A DNA stretch of 64,000 nt from Apium graveolens (lineage: Eukaryota > Streptophyta > Magnoliopsida > Apiales > Apiaceae), in contig NC_133655.1 of NCBI RefSeq assembly GCF_009905375.1, positions 166,370,588 to 166,434,587 on the forward strand, written 5' to 3'. Numbering within the stretch: the stretch's first letter is position 1; each line of letters starts with the position of its first letter. Shown piece after piece: positions 1 through 10,817 of the stretch. The notes below the pieces were generated by a model. It ran no database searches, had not been told where the DNA came from, and saw nothing but the letters and a program-made list of their open reading frames with translations. A program made the position numbers and the translations under genes.

Positions 1-712
1 TTTCATGAAGAAGATGAAGTTGAATGGAAGTTTCATGGAAAGTGGGAGAAGATGAGAGCTTGACTTGGCTTCCTTTGGAAGTATTGATTGATATTTGTGA
101 TATGTATTATGTATATATAAGGTATATTCAATAAGATGCATCCAGTTCAAAGCCTAGGTCTTAGCTTGCACACCACACTTGACTAAGTATTTTAATCATA
201 AAAAACATAAATCTTTTTTAAGGAATGTTATCTTTCACTTAGCTTTTAATTTAATTAGCTAGCTTGGATAATTTGTTTCTAATTAGTTTGTATTATATTT
301 GCATGAAATTTGCATGGCCTTACTTCATTTATTCATTCACTTATGTAATTACTTAATTATTTCCTCGTAATCTCAATCAATCCTCGTAAATGATTTGCAG
401 GATAAATCCTTTAATTGTAATCCTTATACTAATCTTGTACTTGGGTTTTATTCGTAGAATTTTAAATCTTTGGCCGTAGTGCAATTCTCGTATTCCTCGA
501 TATCTCGTGAAATAGGGTCGTTTTGAAATATTGCTTTTCTCCGAAAACTAATGACATTTTACATACACTAATTTGTCACATATAATCATAATATCAACTC
601 GAAAACCTAAATTAAATACTCGTATATGGTGTGATCGCAATTTTTTTTATTAAATCGCATGATTAATATTCATAAAGGTCTTTTACCGAGGTTGAAAATT
701 CGGGTTTTTACA
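1..712 (-). repeat. LTR fragment (right end), truncated by window edge
   Basis: Non-coding sequence ending in ...GGGTTTTTACA at 712, the CA end expected of a Ty3/Gypsy LTR. Positions about 360-640 align by eye with about 59990-60230 of the solo LTR at 56857-60327: both have cgtaaat/ataaatcc, tcctcgat, cgaaaactaat and ataatcataatatcaac in the same order. It therefore belongs to the same or a sister LTR family in the same (minus) orientation. The other end lies outside the window, so I cannot tell a solo LTR from a full element. It sits in a Copia relic; the possible TSD aagat (713-717) cannot be checked. Confidence 0.6.
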
Positions 713-1100
713 AAGATACACTTATAGATGTTGATTGGGTTACTATAATGTAAGGAGAACTCAATGAGTTTGAGAGGAATGAAGTGGGGAAACTGGTGCC
801 TAGACCTAAGAATAGGTCAATAATAGGCACAAAGTGGGTGTTAAAAAACAAGAAAAACATTGATGGCGTAATTATCAGGAATAAAGCTAGTCTTGTTGCA
901 AAATGTTATTCACAACAAGAAGACATTGACTATAATGAAATATTTCCTCTTGTTGCAAGACTTGAAATCATCAGGTTATTCATAGCTTATGCAGCTCATA
1001 TGAAATTCAAGGTCTATCAAATGTATGTCAAGAGCGCATTCTTAAACGGGAAATTGAAAGAAGGGGAATCTGTTGAACAACCTCCCGATTTTGGTGATCT
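713..1100 (+). pseudogene. Ty1/Copia reverse transcriptase relic (N-terminal part)
   Basis: The translation shows Copia RT start motifs: a GTKWVLKNKKN stretch, ARLEIIRLFIAYAA, and KSAFLNGKLKEG followed by EQPPDFGD, the usual order of the first third of Copia RT. The region resembles the Copia RT at 62158-62970. The aspartate normally found in the [10 protein letters not shown] motif is tyrosine ([10 protein letters not shown]), a stop interrupts the upstream part (about 751), and similarity ends near 1100. The upstream side is cut by the LTR ending at 712. It is a dead fragment with no surviving LTRs in view. Confidence 0.8.
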
Positions 1101-1798
1101 AATGTACGTGTACTCTATATGGCATATTAAATCAGTATTGATTAAAAATTTGATAAATATACAATTCGTTAATATAATACACATATTTAATTATTAAAAG
1201 AGAGATAGTTTTAAGTTGATATACTAAGCGAGCTATATAGAACATAGTTAATAATTCTAACAAATGTATCGAATGTTGTAATAATTTTAAGAAACGTATC
1301 AAATGATGTGTTGGTACACTGATTTTTTAGGTTCATTATTTCGGGAGACCATGGGTTGAATTCTGACTAAATGCATTTTTTTTTAAATTTATATGGTTTG
1401 AAAAGTCAAATAATTAATTTTTTTTATTTTCAGAACTCATGTTAACATATAATTTTATGTAATTTTACTTGTATTACTATTTATTATATTTTTATAAATA
1501 GTTAACATAAAATTTATTAATATTTTTCTCAGAATATGAGAAATGTAATAAAAATATCGCTTTTTTAAAATTAAATAGCGGAAATACTTATTCACAATTT
1601 TCATCGATTTTATCGACCATATACCGTTTCCTCAGATGAATATTTTACAATAATAATTTTTTTAAAACATGATTTTATAAAAAATTAAAAAAATTGGGTG
1701 TAAAGTAATTTTCTTTATAAAACATGATATTATAAAAAAAATCTGAAAAATTAGGTGAAATACCTAACTTTTTTGGGTATCCGATAAAATATTTAATT
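1101..1798. other. AT-rich intergenic sequence
   Basis: No coding capacity recognised. Around 1660-1740 a short imperfect direct repeat is visible (aaaacatgattttataaaa and aaaacatgatattataaaa). Positions 1786-1798 (aaaatatttaatt) are the left target-site duplication of the SINE that follows. Confidence 0.5.
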
Positions 1799-1844
1799 AT
1801 ATCCCGCAAGTGTTGACTCAGTTGGTTAAAGAGGTGATAATTAT
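1799..1844 (+). mobile_element. tRNA-derived SINE, 5' part (SINE-1, split by element G2)
   Basis: The segment contains TGACTCAGTTGG (1814-1825), a good RNA polymerase III A box, followed by TTAAAGAGG. It stops at ATTAT (1840-1844), the TSD of Gypsy element G2, and resumes at 25311. Joined, the order A box, 'gataattat', B box, 3' body and A-tail matches a second copy in inverted orientation at 35643-35848. The SINE's own TSD, aaaatatttaatt, is found at 1786-1798 and again at about 25497-25509. Confidence 0.85.
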
Positions 1845-2257
1845 TATGACGCCCTCAATCTCGGGGTTAGGAAATGAGGACCCACACACCTTTAAACTAT
1901 GAATAAATAAGCAAAAATCCCGATTAACTACTAACAGGATCAAACGGAATAAAGTTTGAGACAAGATTACAAATACCAACCATAATATATAATTTACAAC
2001 CCAAAATAAAACCAAATTTACATAATCAATTCTGACTTGAAACCGACAGATAACCCATTGTATCTTTACAACTTTCTGGCTAAGCGCTTGCTCACATATA
2101 ACCTGTACTACCTGCTCTGGCATCTGGAAGCCTACAATACGGTAGGGACCACCAGGTACGCTCTTACGAGCAGTGCGCCTAAGTTTGGCCATCTTCTTGC
2201 TTAACTGCCATGGTTAGATCAAAGAAAAACATATGAGTATAAAACTCAACAAGTAAC
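1845..2257 (-). repeat. G2 3' LTR, distal part
   Basis: This is the left piece of the G2 3' LTR, from the mutated terminus (TATGACGCCCTCAATCTCGG) to the solo-LTR insertion point. Assignment rests on position (between the SINE/TSD and the nested LTR) and on the GACGCCC...GGGG end shared with other LTRs here (for example 56857). No second copy of this part remains because the 5' LTR lacks it. Open frames in it are not convincing genes. Confidence 0.75.
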
Positions 2258-3012
2258 TGTAACAACCCAAATCCGGGGTCAATATTTGGTGTCATTAAAC
2301 AATTTTTACATAATTTAAAATAATATACAAATGACCCCTTAAATCCGGATCGTTTACAGGTTATGGTATGAAACAAGAATCTAACCTTCTAAAATTCACA
2401 AAAACTACAATACAAGTTTAAATACCTTTATGCTAATGCCCTTGTCTTATTTTTCTAACATCTTCGTCCTCTCGTAGCGGAGATCTCTCTAACTTCTGCT
2501 ATCTAACGAAAGATATTCACTTTTATCCTTGCCTGCTTCTGAAAGAAATAAGAATTTACAAAGCAAGAGTGAGCCAAAAATGCCCAGCAAGTATATAAGT
2601 GATTTTCAAGTATCAATATCAAAGGAAAATTTCCGGACAAAATCTTTAACCAATCTTAAACAATTCTATTTATTTGAGGGAGTTGAGCGAACAAGTATTG
2701 GCTGTTACCAGCCTTTAATTATAAATCCAAAAGTGACAAGTGATTCCCAGATTCGTCTCCTGAATCAGGGTTTTTTCCGGTTTTGGAATCATAAACTTTT
2801 CGAGGGAGAATGCTGTTAATGGAGATCAACAATAAATTAGACTAGACACTAGAAACCAATATATGCATTATAACATGCTGATCAGTCAGGATATAGTGTG
2901 AATCTATACCCAACTGCATAGACCCAACCAACATATGGGGTACCCAGGCAACTATGGCCTAATAATCAAGGGACCAGCCATCTCTGGCCCTTAGGGTCTA
3001 GCTCATCACTGG
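2258..3012 (-). repeat. Old solo LTR, left part
   Basis: It begins TGTAACAACCCAAATCCGGG, a typical end of this LTR superfamily, preceded by GTAAC (2253-2257). It continues to ACTGG (3008-3012), where element G1 inserted, and resumes after the second ACTGG at 14031. No internal retrotransposon sequence is left, so it is read as a solo LTR of about 3.5 kb. An open frame at 2529-2819 has no recognisable domain. Confidence 0.75.
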
Positions 3013-5374
3013 TGTGGCGCCCTCCAAACCCGGGTCAGAAGTTTGGGGTCCACACACACACACATCATATTTATAACCTGCTTATAACAAATATAAAGAT
3101 AATAATAATATATAGTGACCCTACTTGCCAACTACCATGAACCGCAACAAGTTAAAGTATGTACACAAGCCACACACACACACTTTATATTACAAACGTC
3201 CAAATCCAAACTATTCAAATTCAGAACTGAATATTAAACATTAATACAAACTTTTACAAACATAAACTATCTCAAAAGCCATCAACTAGCTTAACTAGAT
3301 CAACCTAGACCCCTAGCTCTCGCACTGGATTGGAGATCCTCGCTACCAATTAGTTCCTTCTTAACTGGAAAAGAATATAAAAAACATCGCACAAATGAGC
3401 TAACTAGCTCAGCAAGTCACAATGACAAGACTGAGAATAATAATCATCAAGTGAAAAGAGTTATGGTATCAGGTGAACAATGAATAATGTTTTAGAATTG
3501 GATATTATATTTTTATTTTAAAACCAAGGTTAGGCTGCTGATCAGTCACGCACTAACCCCGAGCAAGGCACACAGCTCTACTCTAATTACTGGATCTAAG
3601 GCACACATTGGCCTAACTTGACCACCAATCTGGTCTGACCACGAATCTGGTCCACAATTTTATAAAACAATCCAATTCTAACATAATAATAGAATAAACA
3701 ATGTAAAGCAATAAATAGAATCATAAGTAACATCGGATGTTTAATAATAAGATGGTTCCAATCTTCACAAAGGAACAATATTGTAATTTCAAAGAATGGC
3801 TGTCAGGTAATGAAAGAATTGGGTAACAAAGGAATCAAAGTTTCAAGGTTATAAGGATTTGATCTTTCAAAGCATAAGGTACAATGGATTGAATATGTAA
3901 GCAATCTAATTCAATGGTTGGTATTTAGTTTGTATGTATTTGTGGAGTAGTATCGTATATCTGTGATTCGTATTCGGGTATACAACAATCAATGGTTCAG
4001 AAAGAAGAAGGTTTAGGGTTTAGTGCTTCAAAGCACATGCAATATGAAACAAGACCATTAATCAACTATAATATATCTCGAGAAAGTTCAGAACACTTGC
4101 CTGGCACTAGCTTGCTATACTTCACTAACTTTCAATCACAGCCGTCTACTCCTCGACTATCTGCTTCCCTTTCCTATGCCTTGCCTCTTCTGCTCACATA
4201 TCATAAGCATCTATCAATACTCAACTCATACAATTCTATTCAGTGTATACTTCTATCTACCCTTCATTTCACCCAAATCGAACTAACGGATTGAAAGTTA
4301 CGCTAAAAACAAATAAACATCGAACATATAGACCGACAGTCAAACAACAAGTCATATATAACACGTAGCACGTTAAACAATCAACGATATATCATTTATA
4401 AAGGAGTCTCGGGTCATAAACAGGCTTTCGGGTATTTTATATGATTTTAAAAGATTGTTCAGAATTAAAACGGGTCGTTGGATCAATTTCGAAGCAATAA
4501 ACAGGGTTCGGTTGGCAAATTTGGCTTCAAAACAATTTTATAATAATTACCGAACCTTAAAAACAATTTAAAATAATATTTTAAAGCTCGAAACTATTTT
4601 TCGGAATTTTTAAATCATTTTTAAATAATTAAATCAAATTAAATAATTAATTAAAATCAATTAATAATTAATTAAATCAATTAATCAATTAATTTTTGAA
4701 TTAATTGACCAATTAATTAATTAATTATTAACTAAAATTAATTAACTAATTAATTCAGATTTATTTTTGAATTAAAATTAATTTTTTGGAATTAAAATAA
4801 TGATTTTTGGAATTTTCAGAAATTAAAAAGGGAATTTTATAATTAATAAATAGAATATATAATTTTTATATGATTTTAAAAAGGAATCCAAAATATGCAA
4901 ATTCTGGAAACCTGGGGGACTAAACTTCATCACCTATAAAAATACAGGGGCTAAACTGCAATTTTGCAGTTAACCCCGCCGGAAAAGGACGGGTTCGCCG
5001 GAGAACTTGTCTCCGGCACCGTCACACCTTCACAACCTCCAGATTACATCTACAATTCACAAGAAACATAAACCTGCAATTAAATCTCATAGATAACCCT
5101 TGGGTTGGCCGGAAAATGGCCGCGAAGTTCGCCGGTTTCCGGTGACCCGACGCAAATTTCAAAACACAACTCCCTTTGATTCAGGGATCCTCTGTTAACG
5201 AGCTATACATCAATCGATTGCAAATTTCATGAGGAACAAAACCCACTATACCTCAACATCTCATTACCCCTAGAACAAAAGGCCCTAAATTTCAATTAAG
5301 AACATTCATACGGGTTATAAACCCTAATTTTAAAATTCGAAAATTAAACTCAATTTTGAACATGTTATTGAACT
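3013..5374 (-). repeat. G1 3' LTR (U3 end deleted)
   Basis: Near-identical to 10818-12983: both begin TGTGG(C/T)GCCCTCCAAACCC and share the CA-rich repeats, the TTAA-rich block (about 4620-4870) and a CCGG-rich block (about 4975-5150). It has about 24 bp (near 3435) and about 170 bp (about 4297-4470) that the 5' LTR lacks. Homology stops at 5374, where it joins integrase sequence; the counterpart of 12984-14030 is missing. Confidence 0.9.
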
Positions 5375-6590
5375 CAGTTTTCCTTTCTTTCCAAATCTTG
5401 TCAATCCTTTCCACGGCGATACTTTCAGTAATACCAGATTTCCTTCTTCGAATTCCATATCTTTCCTTGATTGATCTGCATACTTCCTTTGACGGTCTTG
5501 TGCTGCTATCAATCTCTTCTGGATAACTTCAGCAACTTCCTTCGTCTGTTGCACCAATTCAGGTCCAAGAATTTTGCGTTCTCCTACTTCGTCCCAATAT
5601 ACAGGAGATCGACATTTGTGTCCATAAAGAGCTTCATAGGGTGGCATCCCAATACTGGCATGATAACTGTTATTGTAAGCAAATTCTATCAAGGGTAAAT
5701 GCTCGTCCCAACTTCCTTTGAAATCAATAGCACAAACACGTAGCATGTCTTCGATTGTCTGGATTGTTCTTTCACTCTGGCCGTCCGTCTGTGGATGGTA
5801 AGCCGTACTCATATTCAGTCTCGTTCCCAAACATTCTTGAAAACTTTTCCCAAAACCTCGAATTAAATCTCGGATCTCTATCGGATACAATAGACACAGG
5901 GACTCCATGACGAACTAAGATTTCTTTTAGGTACATATGGACTAACTTGTCTAATGAAAATCTTTCATTTATAGGCAGAAAATGAGCTGACTTGGTAAGT
6001 CTGTCCACTATAACCCAAATGGCATCATGATTGGCTTTCGTCCTTGGTAATCCGATTATGAAATCCATGGCAATATGCTCCCACTTCCACTCTGGAATCT
6101 CCAATGGCTGCAACAATCCACTTGGTCTCTGATGCTCTGCTTTAACTCTCTGACATGTGTAACATCTGCTAACCCATTCCGCAATCTCCCTCTTCATATC
6201 TGGCCACCAATAATTTTCTTTTAAATCTCTATACATTTTGGTACTCCCTGGATGGATTGCATAATTTGAATTATGAGCTTCCTGTAAAATTTCATTCTTC
6301 AACTCCGTTATTGGTGGAATCCAAATTCTAGAAGAAAACCTAAGAATACCTTGATCGTCCTTTTGCGTGCATAATTCCTCTCCTACCAAACGGTTAATGT
6401 CCTGATCCATTACCTCTTCTTGACACTTCCTTAACTTCTTTAATAATTCCGGCTGGAAAGTCATACTATATATTTTGACTTCATCAGGCTTGCAAACTCT
6501 AATCTCCAATTCCAATTTCTGAAATTCCTTATATATCTCCTCGGGTACTGATAACACATTCAACTTTTCTTTCCGACTTAACGCGTCTGC
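5375..6590 (-). pseudogene. G1 integrase (broken, C-terminus deleted)
   Basis: Retroviral-type integrase that would join element cDNA to chromosomal DNA. The HHCC zinc-binding region is visible: [12 protein letters not shown] and [11 protein letters not shown] (about 6310-6160). The core has its catalytic aspartates in AMDFIIGLP and VSDRDPRF, and the glutamate in [13 protein letters not shown] frameshift near 5880 moves the reading from the frame entering at 7043 to that of 5908-5330. The protein runs to FGKKGKLS and then enters LTR sequence at 5374, so the rest of the C-terminal domain and any chromodomain are lost. It is read as the C-terminal part of a gag-pol polyprotein, not a separate gene. 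Confidence 0.88.
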
Positions 6591-7067
6591 CACAATGTTT
6601 GCTTTACCGGGATGATAGTTAATCATGGAGTCGTAATCCTTGATCAACTCTAACCATCTTCTTTGTCTCATGTTAAGCTCCTTCTGTGTGAATATGTACT
6701 TCAAGCTTTTGTGATCCGTATAAATCCCGCACTTTTCTCCATATAGATAATGTCTCCAAATCTTCAAAGTGAAACCTATAGCTGCTAGTTCCAAATCATG
6801 AGTAGGATACTTTTGTTTGTGGGGTTTCAATTGCCTTGACGCATACGCAATAACCTTATCGTGCTGCATCAGAACACATCCGAGTCCTTTATGATAAGCA
6901 TCGCTATAGATTACAAAATTCCCTTGATCATCTGGAAGTGACAAAATAGGTGCCGTAATTAATCTTCGCTTCAATTCCTGAAACTTTTCTTCATATTTAT
7001 CGTTCCATATGAACTTTTCATTCTTCCGTGTAAGCTTCATCAATGGTGTTGCAATCCTTGAGAAATT
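6591..7067 (-). pseudogene. G1 RNase H domain
   Basis: Ribonuclease H of a Gypsy polyprotein, which degrades RNA in the RNA-DNA hybrid. Typical motifs follow each other: [65 protein letters not shown] and VADALSRKE (about 6930-6570). The frame is continuous with integrase, but is separated from RT by an in-frame TAA at 7068-7070 where relatives have a sense codon. Confidence 0.88.
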
Positions 7068-8126
7068 TTAAACAAATCGGCGATGATATCCCGCTAATCC
7101 CAATAAACTTCTTACCTCTGTTGGTGTTCTCGGTCTTTCCCAATTTGTAATTGCTTCAATTTTCGCTGGGTCCACTTTGATCCCTTCATTACTGACTATG
7201 TGTCCTAAGAACTGAACTTCCTGTAACCAAAACTCACATTTTGAGAATTTAGCATATAACTTCTTTTTCCTTAAAATCTCCAAAGTTGTTCTCAAATGTT
7301 CTACATGATCCTCTTCTCTCATTGAATAAATCAAAATATCGTATATGAACACAATAACAAACTTTTCCAAGTATTCCTTGGAAATTCTGTTCATTAGGTC
7401 CATGAATGCCGCCGGGGCATTGGTCAATCCAAAAGACATCACTAAAAATTCATAATGTCCATACCTTGTCCTGAAAGTTGTCTTTGGTATATCCTCTGGC
7501 TTAATATTTAGTTGGTGATATCCTGATCTCAAATCGATCTTGGAGAAGTACTTGGCTCCTTTCAATTGGTCAAACAAATCATCAATTCTGGGTAACGGAT
7601 AATTGTTCTTGATTGTAAGCTTGTTGAGCTCCCGATAGTCGATGCACAGTCTCATGCTTCCATCCTTCTTCTTGACAAATAATATCGGTGCACCCTACGG
7701 GGATACATTGGGTCTGATTACTCCTTTCTCTAACATCTCTTGTAATTGCTTTGCTAGTTCCTTCATCTCAACGGGCGCCATTCTGTACGGGGCCTTGAAT
7801 ACTGGTTCCGTTCCAGGTGCTAAGTCAATTGCAAACTCAATTTCTCTGTCTGGAGGAAGTCCTGGTAATTTATCGGGAAACACGTCTGGAAATTCATTAA
7901 CTACTGGAATATCTTCAAGTTTTGCTGGTTCCTGACTTCTATCAATCACATATGCGACGAAATGCTCGCATCCTTGTCGTAGTAACCTTTTGGCTTGAAT
8001 CATCGTTAAGAACTTCTTTACCTGCTTCTGGCCCTTAAACGTTACTATTCTTTCATCTGGCGTCATCACCATTACCTTCTTATTTCGACAATCTATCTGG
8101 GCATCGTGCTTAGATAACCAATCCAT
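7068..8126 (-). pseudogene. G1 reverse transcriptase (two nonsense codons, altered active site)
   Basis: RNA-directed DNA polymerase of the polyprotein. Recognisable blocks are [88 protein letters not shown] and [15 protein letters not shown]. An in-frame TAG at 7695-7697 replaces the usual tryptophan before GAP, and TAA at 7068 ends the block. In the catalytic FxDD box the first aspartate is tyrosine ([10 protein letters not shown], about 7343-7338), which should abolish polymerisation even without the stops. Length and order fit the Tekay/Del lineage. Confidence 0.9.
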
Positions 8127-8525
8127 TCATAAGATAATGTCAAACTGTCCTAGCTTAAATGATATCAAATCTACACAAAACTTATTACCCGAAATCTCAA
8201 TCTCACAATTCCCACAAACTCTATTAACAGATATACGTTCTTGATTTGCTAATTCCACAGTCGTTATTTCATTTAAATACTCAACTGGACAATTTAATTT
8301 ACTAACAAAATCTTGAGAAATAAATGATCTAGTTGCTCCCGAATCTATTAACACTTTGGCACATAAAGAATTCACATTAAGCGTACCTGCCACGACATCA
8401 GTATCCTGGATAGCATCTTTTACAGACTTATCAAAAACTCTAGCCCTTGGAGTCTCATTTACTGCTGGAGTAGATCCCATAATTCTTAATGCATTACTGA
8501 CTGGGCTGGTGTCTTGCAATCCCTG
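8127..8525 (-). pseudogene. G1 aspartic protease
   Basis: Retropepsin-type domain with the catalytic LIDSGATRSFIS motif (about 8351-8316) and the downstream hydrophobic FDIIL strand. It sits between the gag zinc knuckles and RT. An in-frame TGA (8127-8129) lies just after FDIIL, where most relatives have glycine. The upstream open frame to 8690 partly overlaps gag in another frame, because gag shifts frame inside its second zinc knuckle. Confidence 0.85.
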
Positions 8526-9671
8526 GCTATATGTCCTGGCTTCCACATTTAAAGCATGTAAATCCAATAGCTGGAACCTTAACCGCTGGATTCCGGATAG
8601 GCTGATCCTTGTTTGCTGGCTCCCTCGTTGGCTGATTGCGGCACTCCCTCGAATAGTGCCCTTTCTGATTACACTTGAAACAAACCACATTCAACTTATT
8701 ACAGACTCCTCCATGTTTCTTCCCACATACCTGACAATCTGGAAAAGTTAACCTCAACTGATTCGGCTGATTCACATTGACTGGATGGTTGCTTTGACCT
8801 CCGTCTCCTACATTTTGCTTTCTGAAATTATAATTTCTCCCTGGCTGAAACTTTCCCTTCTTAAAATTTGGAAACTTCCCTGGTTGTGACTGTCCTTCAT
8901 TCCCTTCAAACTTCCTCTTCTTACTCTCATTTTCCTTCCGTGACATCTCGCTCTCTGTTTCTGCAATCATGACTTTCTGTACAACTCCTGCATAGGTATC
9001 CAATTCAAATATAGCTACCTTCCCTCTAATCCATGGCTTCAGACCTTGTTGGAATCTCTTGGCTTTCATCATGTCAGTATCTACATATGATGGCACATAC
9101 CTTGACAAATCCTCAAACTTACTCTCATAATCAGCTACCGACATATTTCCTTGCTTTAACTCTAAAACTCCAGCTCCATCTGATCCTGAACAAACTGGGG
9201 GAAATATTTTTCTAAAAACAATTCCTTAAACCTCTCCCAAGTAATAACATATGTTCCTTCCAATGTCTTCACAGTCTCCCACCAATAGGTGGCCTCATTC
9301 TTCAAATAATAACTTGCAAACTCCACCTTTTGTTCTTCCTTTACTTTAACTAAAGCAAATGACTTTTCTATTTCCTTTGACCAAACATTCGCTTCAATCG
9401 GATCTAAGGAACCCTTGAATTCTTGTGGGTTTACTACCTGAAAAGTTTTGAAAGTTACCTGGGGATTGGTCTGTCTTTGTTGTTGTTGAGTCAAGTGAAC
9501 TGTTTGTTGGGCCAAGATTTGGAGAATCTGGGCTATTGCTGGGTCTATGGGTCCTGGGTCTGCATTCTGGTTAGTATCATCTTGGTTGTTATTGTTGTTG
9601 TTGGTTTCTTCATTCTGGGTGTTGGTGCGGGTATTTCTTCTGGGAGGCATTTTCTGTAAAGAATCAAACAA
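8526..9671 (-). pseudogene. G1 gag (two frameshifts)
   Basis: Capsid/nucleocapsid protein that would pack the element RNA. The start at 9671 is supported by the long open frame and the MPPRR start typical of this family (the M at about residue 8 of the frame is equally likely). It contains an Asn/Gln-rich N-terminus, a capsid-type block (FKGSLDPIEANVWSKEIEK, YYLKNEATYWWETV, FLEKYFPQ), a Lys-rich linker, and a CCHC region with CQVCGKKHGGVC, CFKCNQKGHYSREC (about 8730-8640) and a second CFKCG. A frameshift near 9165 moves the frame to 9144-8527; a one-base loss near 8545, inside the second zinc knuckle, moves it back. Confidence 0.87.
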
Positions 9672-10109
9672 CTTATTTAGCTTTTAAATCAAATCCTTTA
9701 CATAAAAGAAAAGTTTTGTAAAACATAAATATCTCTTTTTGAAAACAGTTGTAACAGTTGAACTAAGTAAATTGCATGCTTCTTTACAGAATATACACAG
9801 TTAAGGGGACAAGGTATATGGTATCACAGGGCTATAACTGGTGCAATAAATAAAGTAAAGTAAAACAGGTACAGTATTGTAAATGACAATGCTGGAAAGG
9901 AAAAGGTACTGATATATATAGATTTTAGGTAGTACAAGCGTAAAGACGTTTCGGAAGAAAAAGCAAAAGGGTATAACAAACCTACTCACTAGTCAGCAGA
10001 TCTAGTCTATAAATACAACCCAAAAGTCTACTAATACATACTACACACTACCGTACATACTAAACAACCACACATCACCGATCAGCATCTCCATCCATGT
10101 GCCTCTAGC
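9672..10109 (-). other. G1 spacer between leader ORF and gag
   Basis: AT-rich sequence separating the extra ORF (ending at 10110) from gag (starting at 9671). I see no conserved domain and no splice sites I would defend. Confidence 0.5.
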
Positions 10110-10619
10110 TCAGGGCAAGTCTGGTCCTCCAATCTCCCCAAGCTCCTTCAGAACCCACTTAGCCCACTCCACAAGAAAATCAGGGGTGATATCCTCATGA
10201 GTAGCCTCAGCAATCCTCACAGCAGCTGCTCTCCGAAACAGCTGGAGTCTTCTGAGTTGCCTCTCACCACTCCCAACCTCTCTGGTACGCATAATATGTA
10301 ATAACTCCTGAATCTGACCCCGTAGGAATCGCTGCTCCATAAGGCAAGCCTCGAACTGATGATATGGGATAGGATAGGAAGAGAACTGAAAAGGTACACC
10401 TGTAACTGAGTGACCAGTAAGACCTGAATCAGCAGGTGGGGGTCTTCTGATAGGTGGTCTCATGCCTGGGGGTGGAATAGCCTGCAGTGGTACGGGCTGC
10501 AACACAGGTGGAGGTAAAATAGCCAACACTGGTGGAACAACAGGACGTGGATCTGAAGATGGTCCTCCAACTGAGGGCTCTGAGTGATCAGCTGATACAG
10601 GGATGAAAGAGTTGGCCAT
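10110..10619 (-). CDS. Extra intact ORF between PBS and gag of G1
   Basis: An uninterrupted 169-residue frame in sense orientation, ATG at 10619, stop at 10110, in the element leader about 180 bp downstream of the PBS. Residues about 20-65 are very proline-rich (PPVLAILPPPVLQPVP, then GMRPPIRRPPPADSG). Residues about 85-135 are Arg/Glu/Gln-rich and probably helical (EACLMEQRFLRGQIQELLHI, RQLRRLQLFRRAAAVRIAEA). An acidic end follows (THEDITPDFLVEWAKWVLKE). I recognise no domain. It is intact although every gag-pol segment is broken. Ogre/Tat Gypsy elements are known to carry an ORF upstream of gag; this protein does not obviously resemble one. Expression and function are unknown. Confidence 0.6.
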   Translation of the reverse strand: MANSFIPVSADHSEPSVGGPSSDPRPVVPPVLAILPPPVLQPVPLQAIPPPGMRPPIRRPPPADSGLTGHSVTGVPFQFSSYPIPYHQFEACLMEQRFLRGQIQELLHIMRTREVGSGERQLRRLQLFRRAAAVRIAEATHEDITPDFLVEWAKWVLKELGEIGGPDLP

Positions 10620-10801
10620 CGCTGCTATCTGAAATCATATCGCAATATAAGAATCTCGAACCACAACGCGAATTATACTAATACCTGTTATACCGTAACA
10701 CTCAGCCTCTCGACGTTCTATCTTTCTATTTCTTACTTCTAATCCTAACCCTCTACCCATTCCCGTCAACCTAGGCTTGTGTCAGTGACTTATAACCTGT
10801 G

Positions 10802-10813
10802 GCTCTGATACCA
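10802..10813 (-). promoter_or_regulatory. G1 primer binding site (tRNA-iMet)
   Basis: On the minus strand this reads TGGTATCAGAGC, the complement of the 3' end of plant initiator tRNA-Met, four bases inside the 5' LTR terminus at 10818. It primes minus-strand DNA synthesis and fixes the element's orientation. Confidence 0.93.
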
Positions 10814-10817
10814 AACC

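Noticed and set aside
1330..1375. B-box-like ggttgaattctga
   Set aside because: No A box at the right distance and no tail or TSD.
2529..2819. 96-codon ORF
   Set aside because: Within the old solo LTR; no domain recognised.
5471..9659. Plus-strand ORFs in G1 (for example 5471-5698, 7642-7935, 8356-8751, 9423-9659)
   Set aside because: Antisense shadows of the minus-strand gag-pol.
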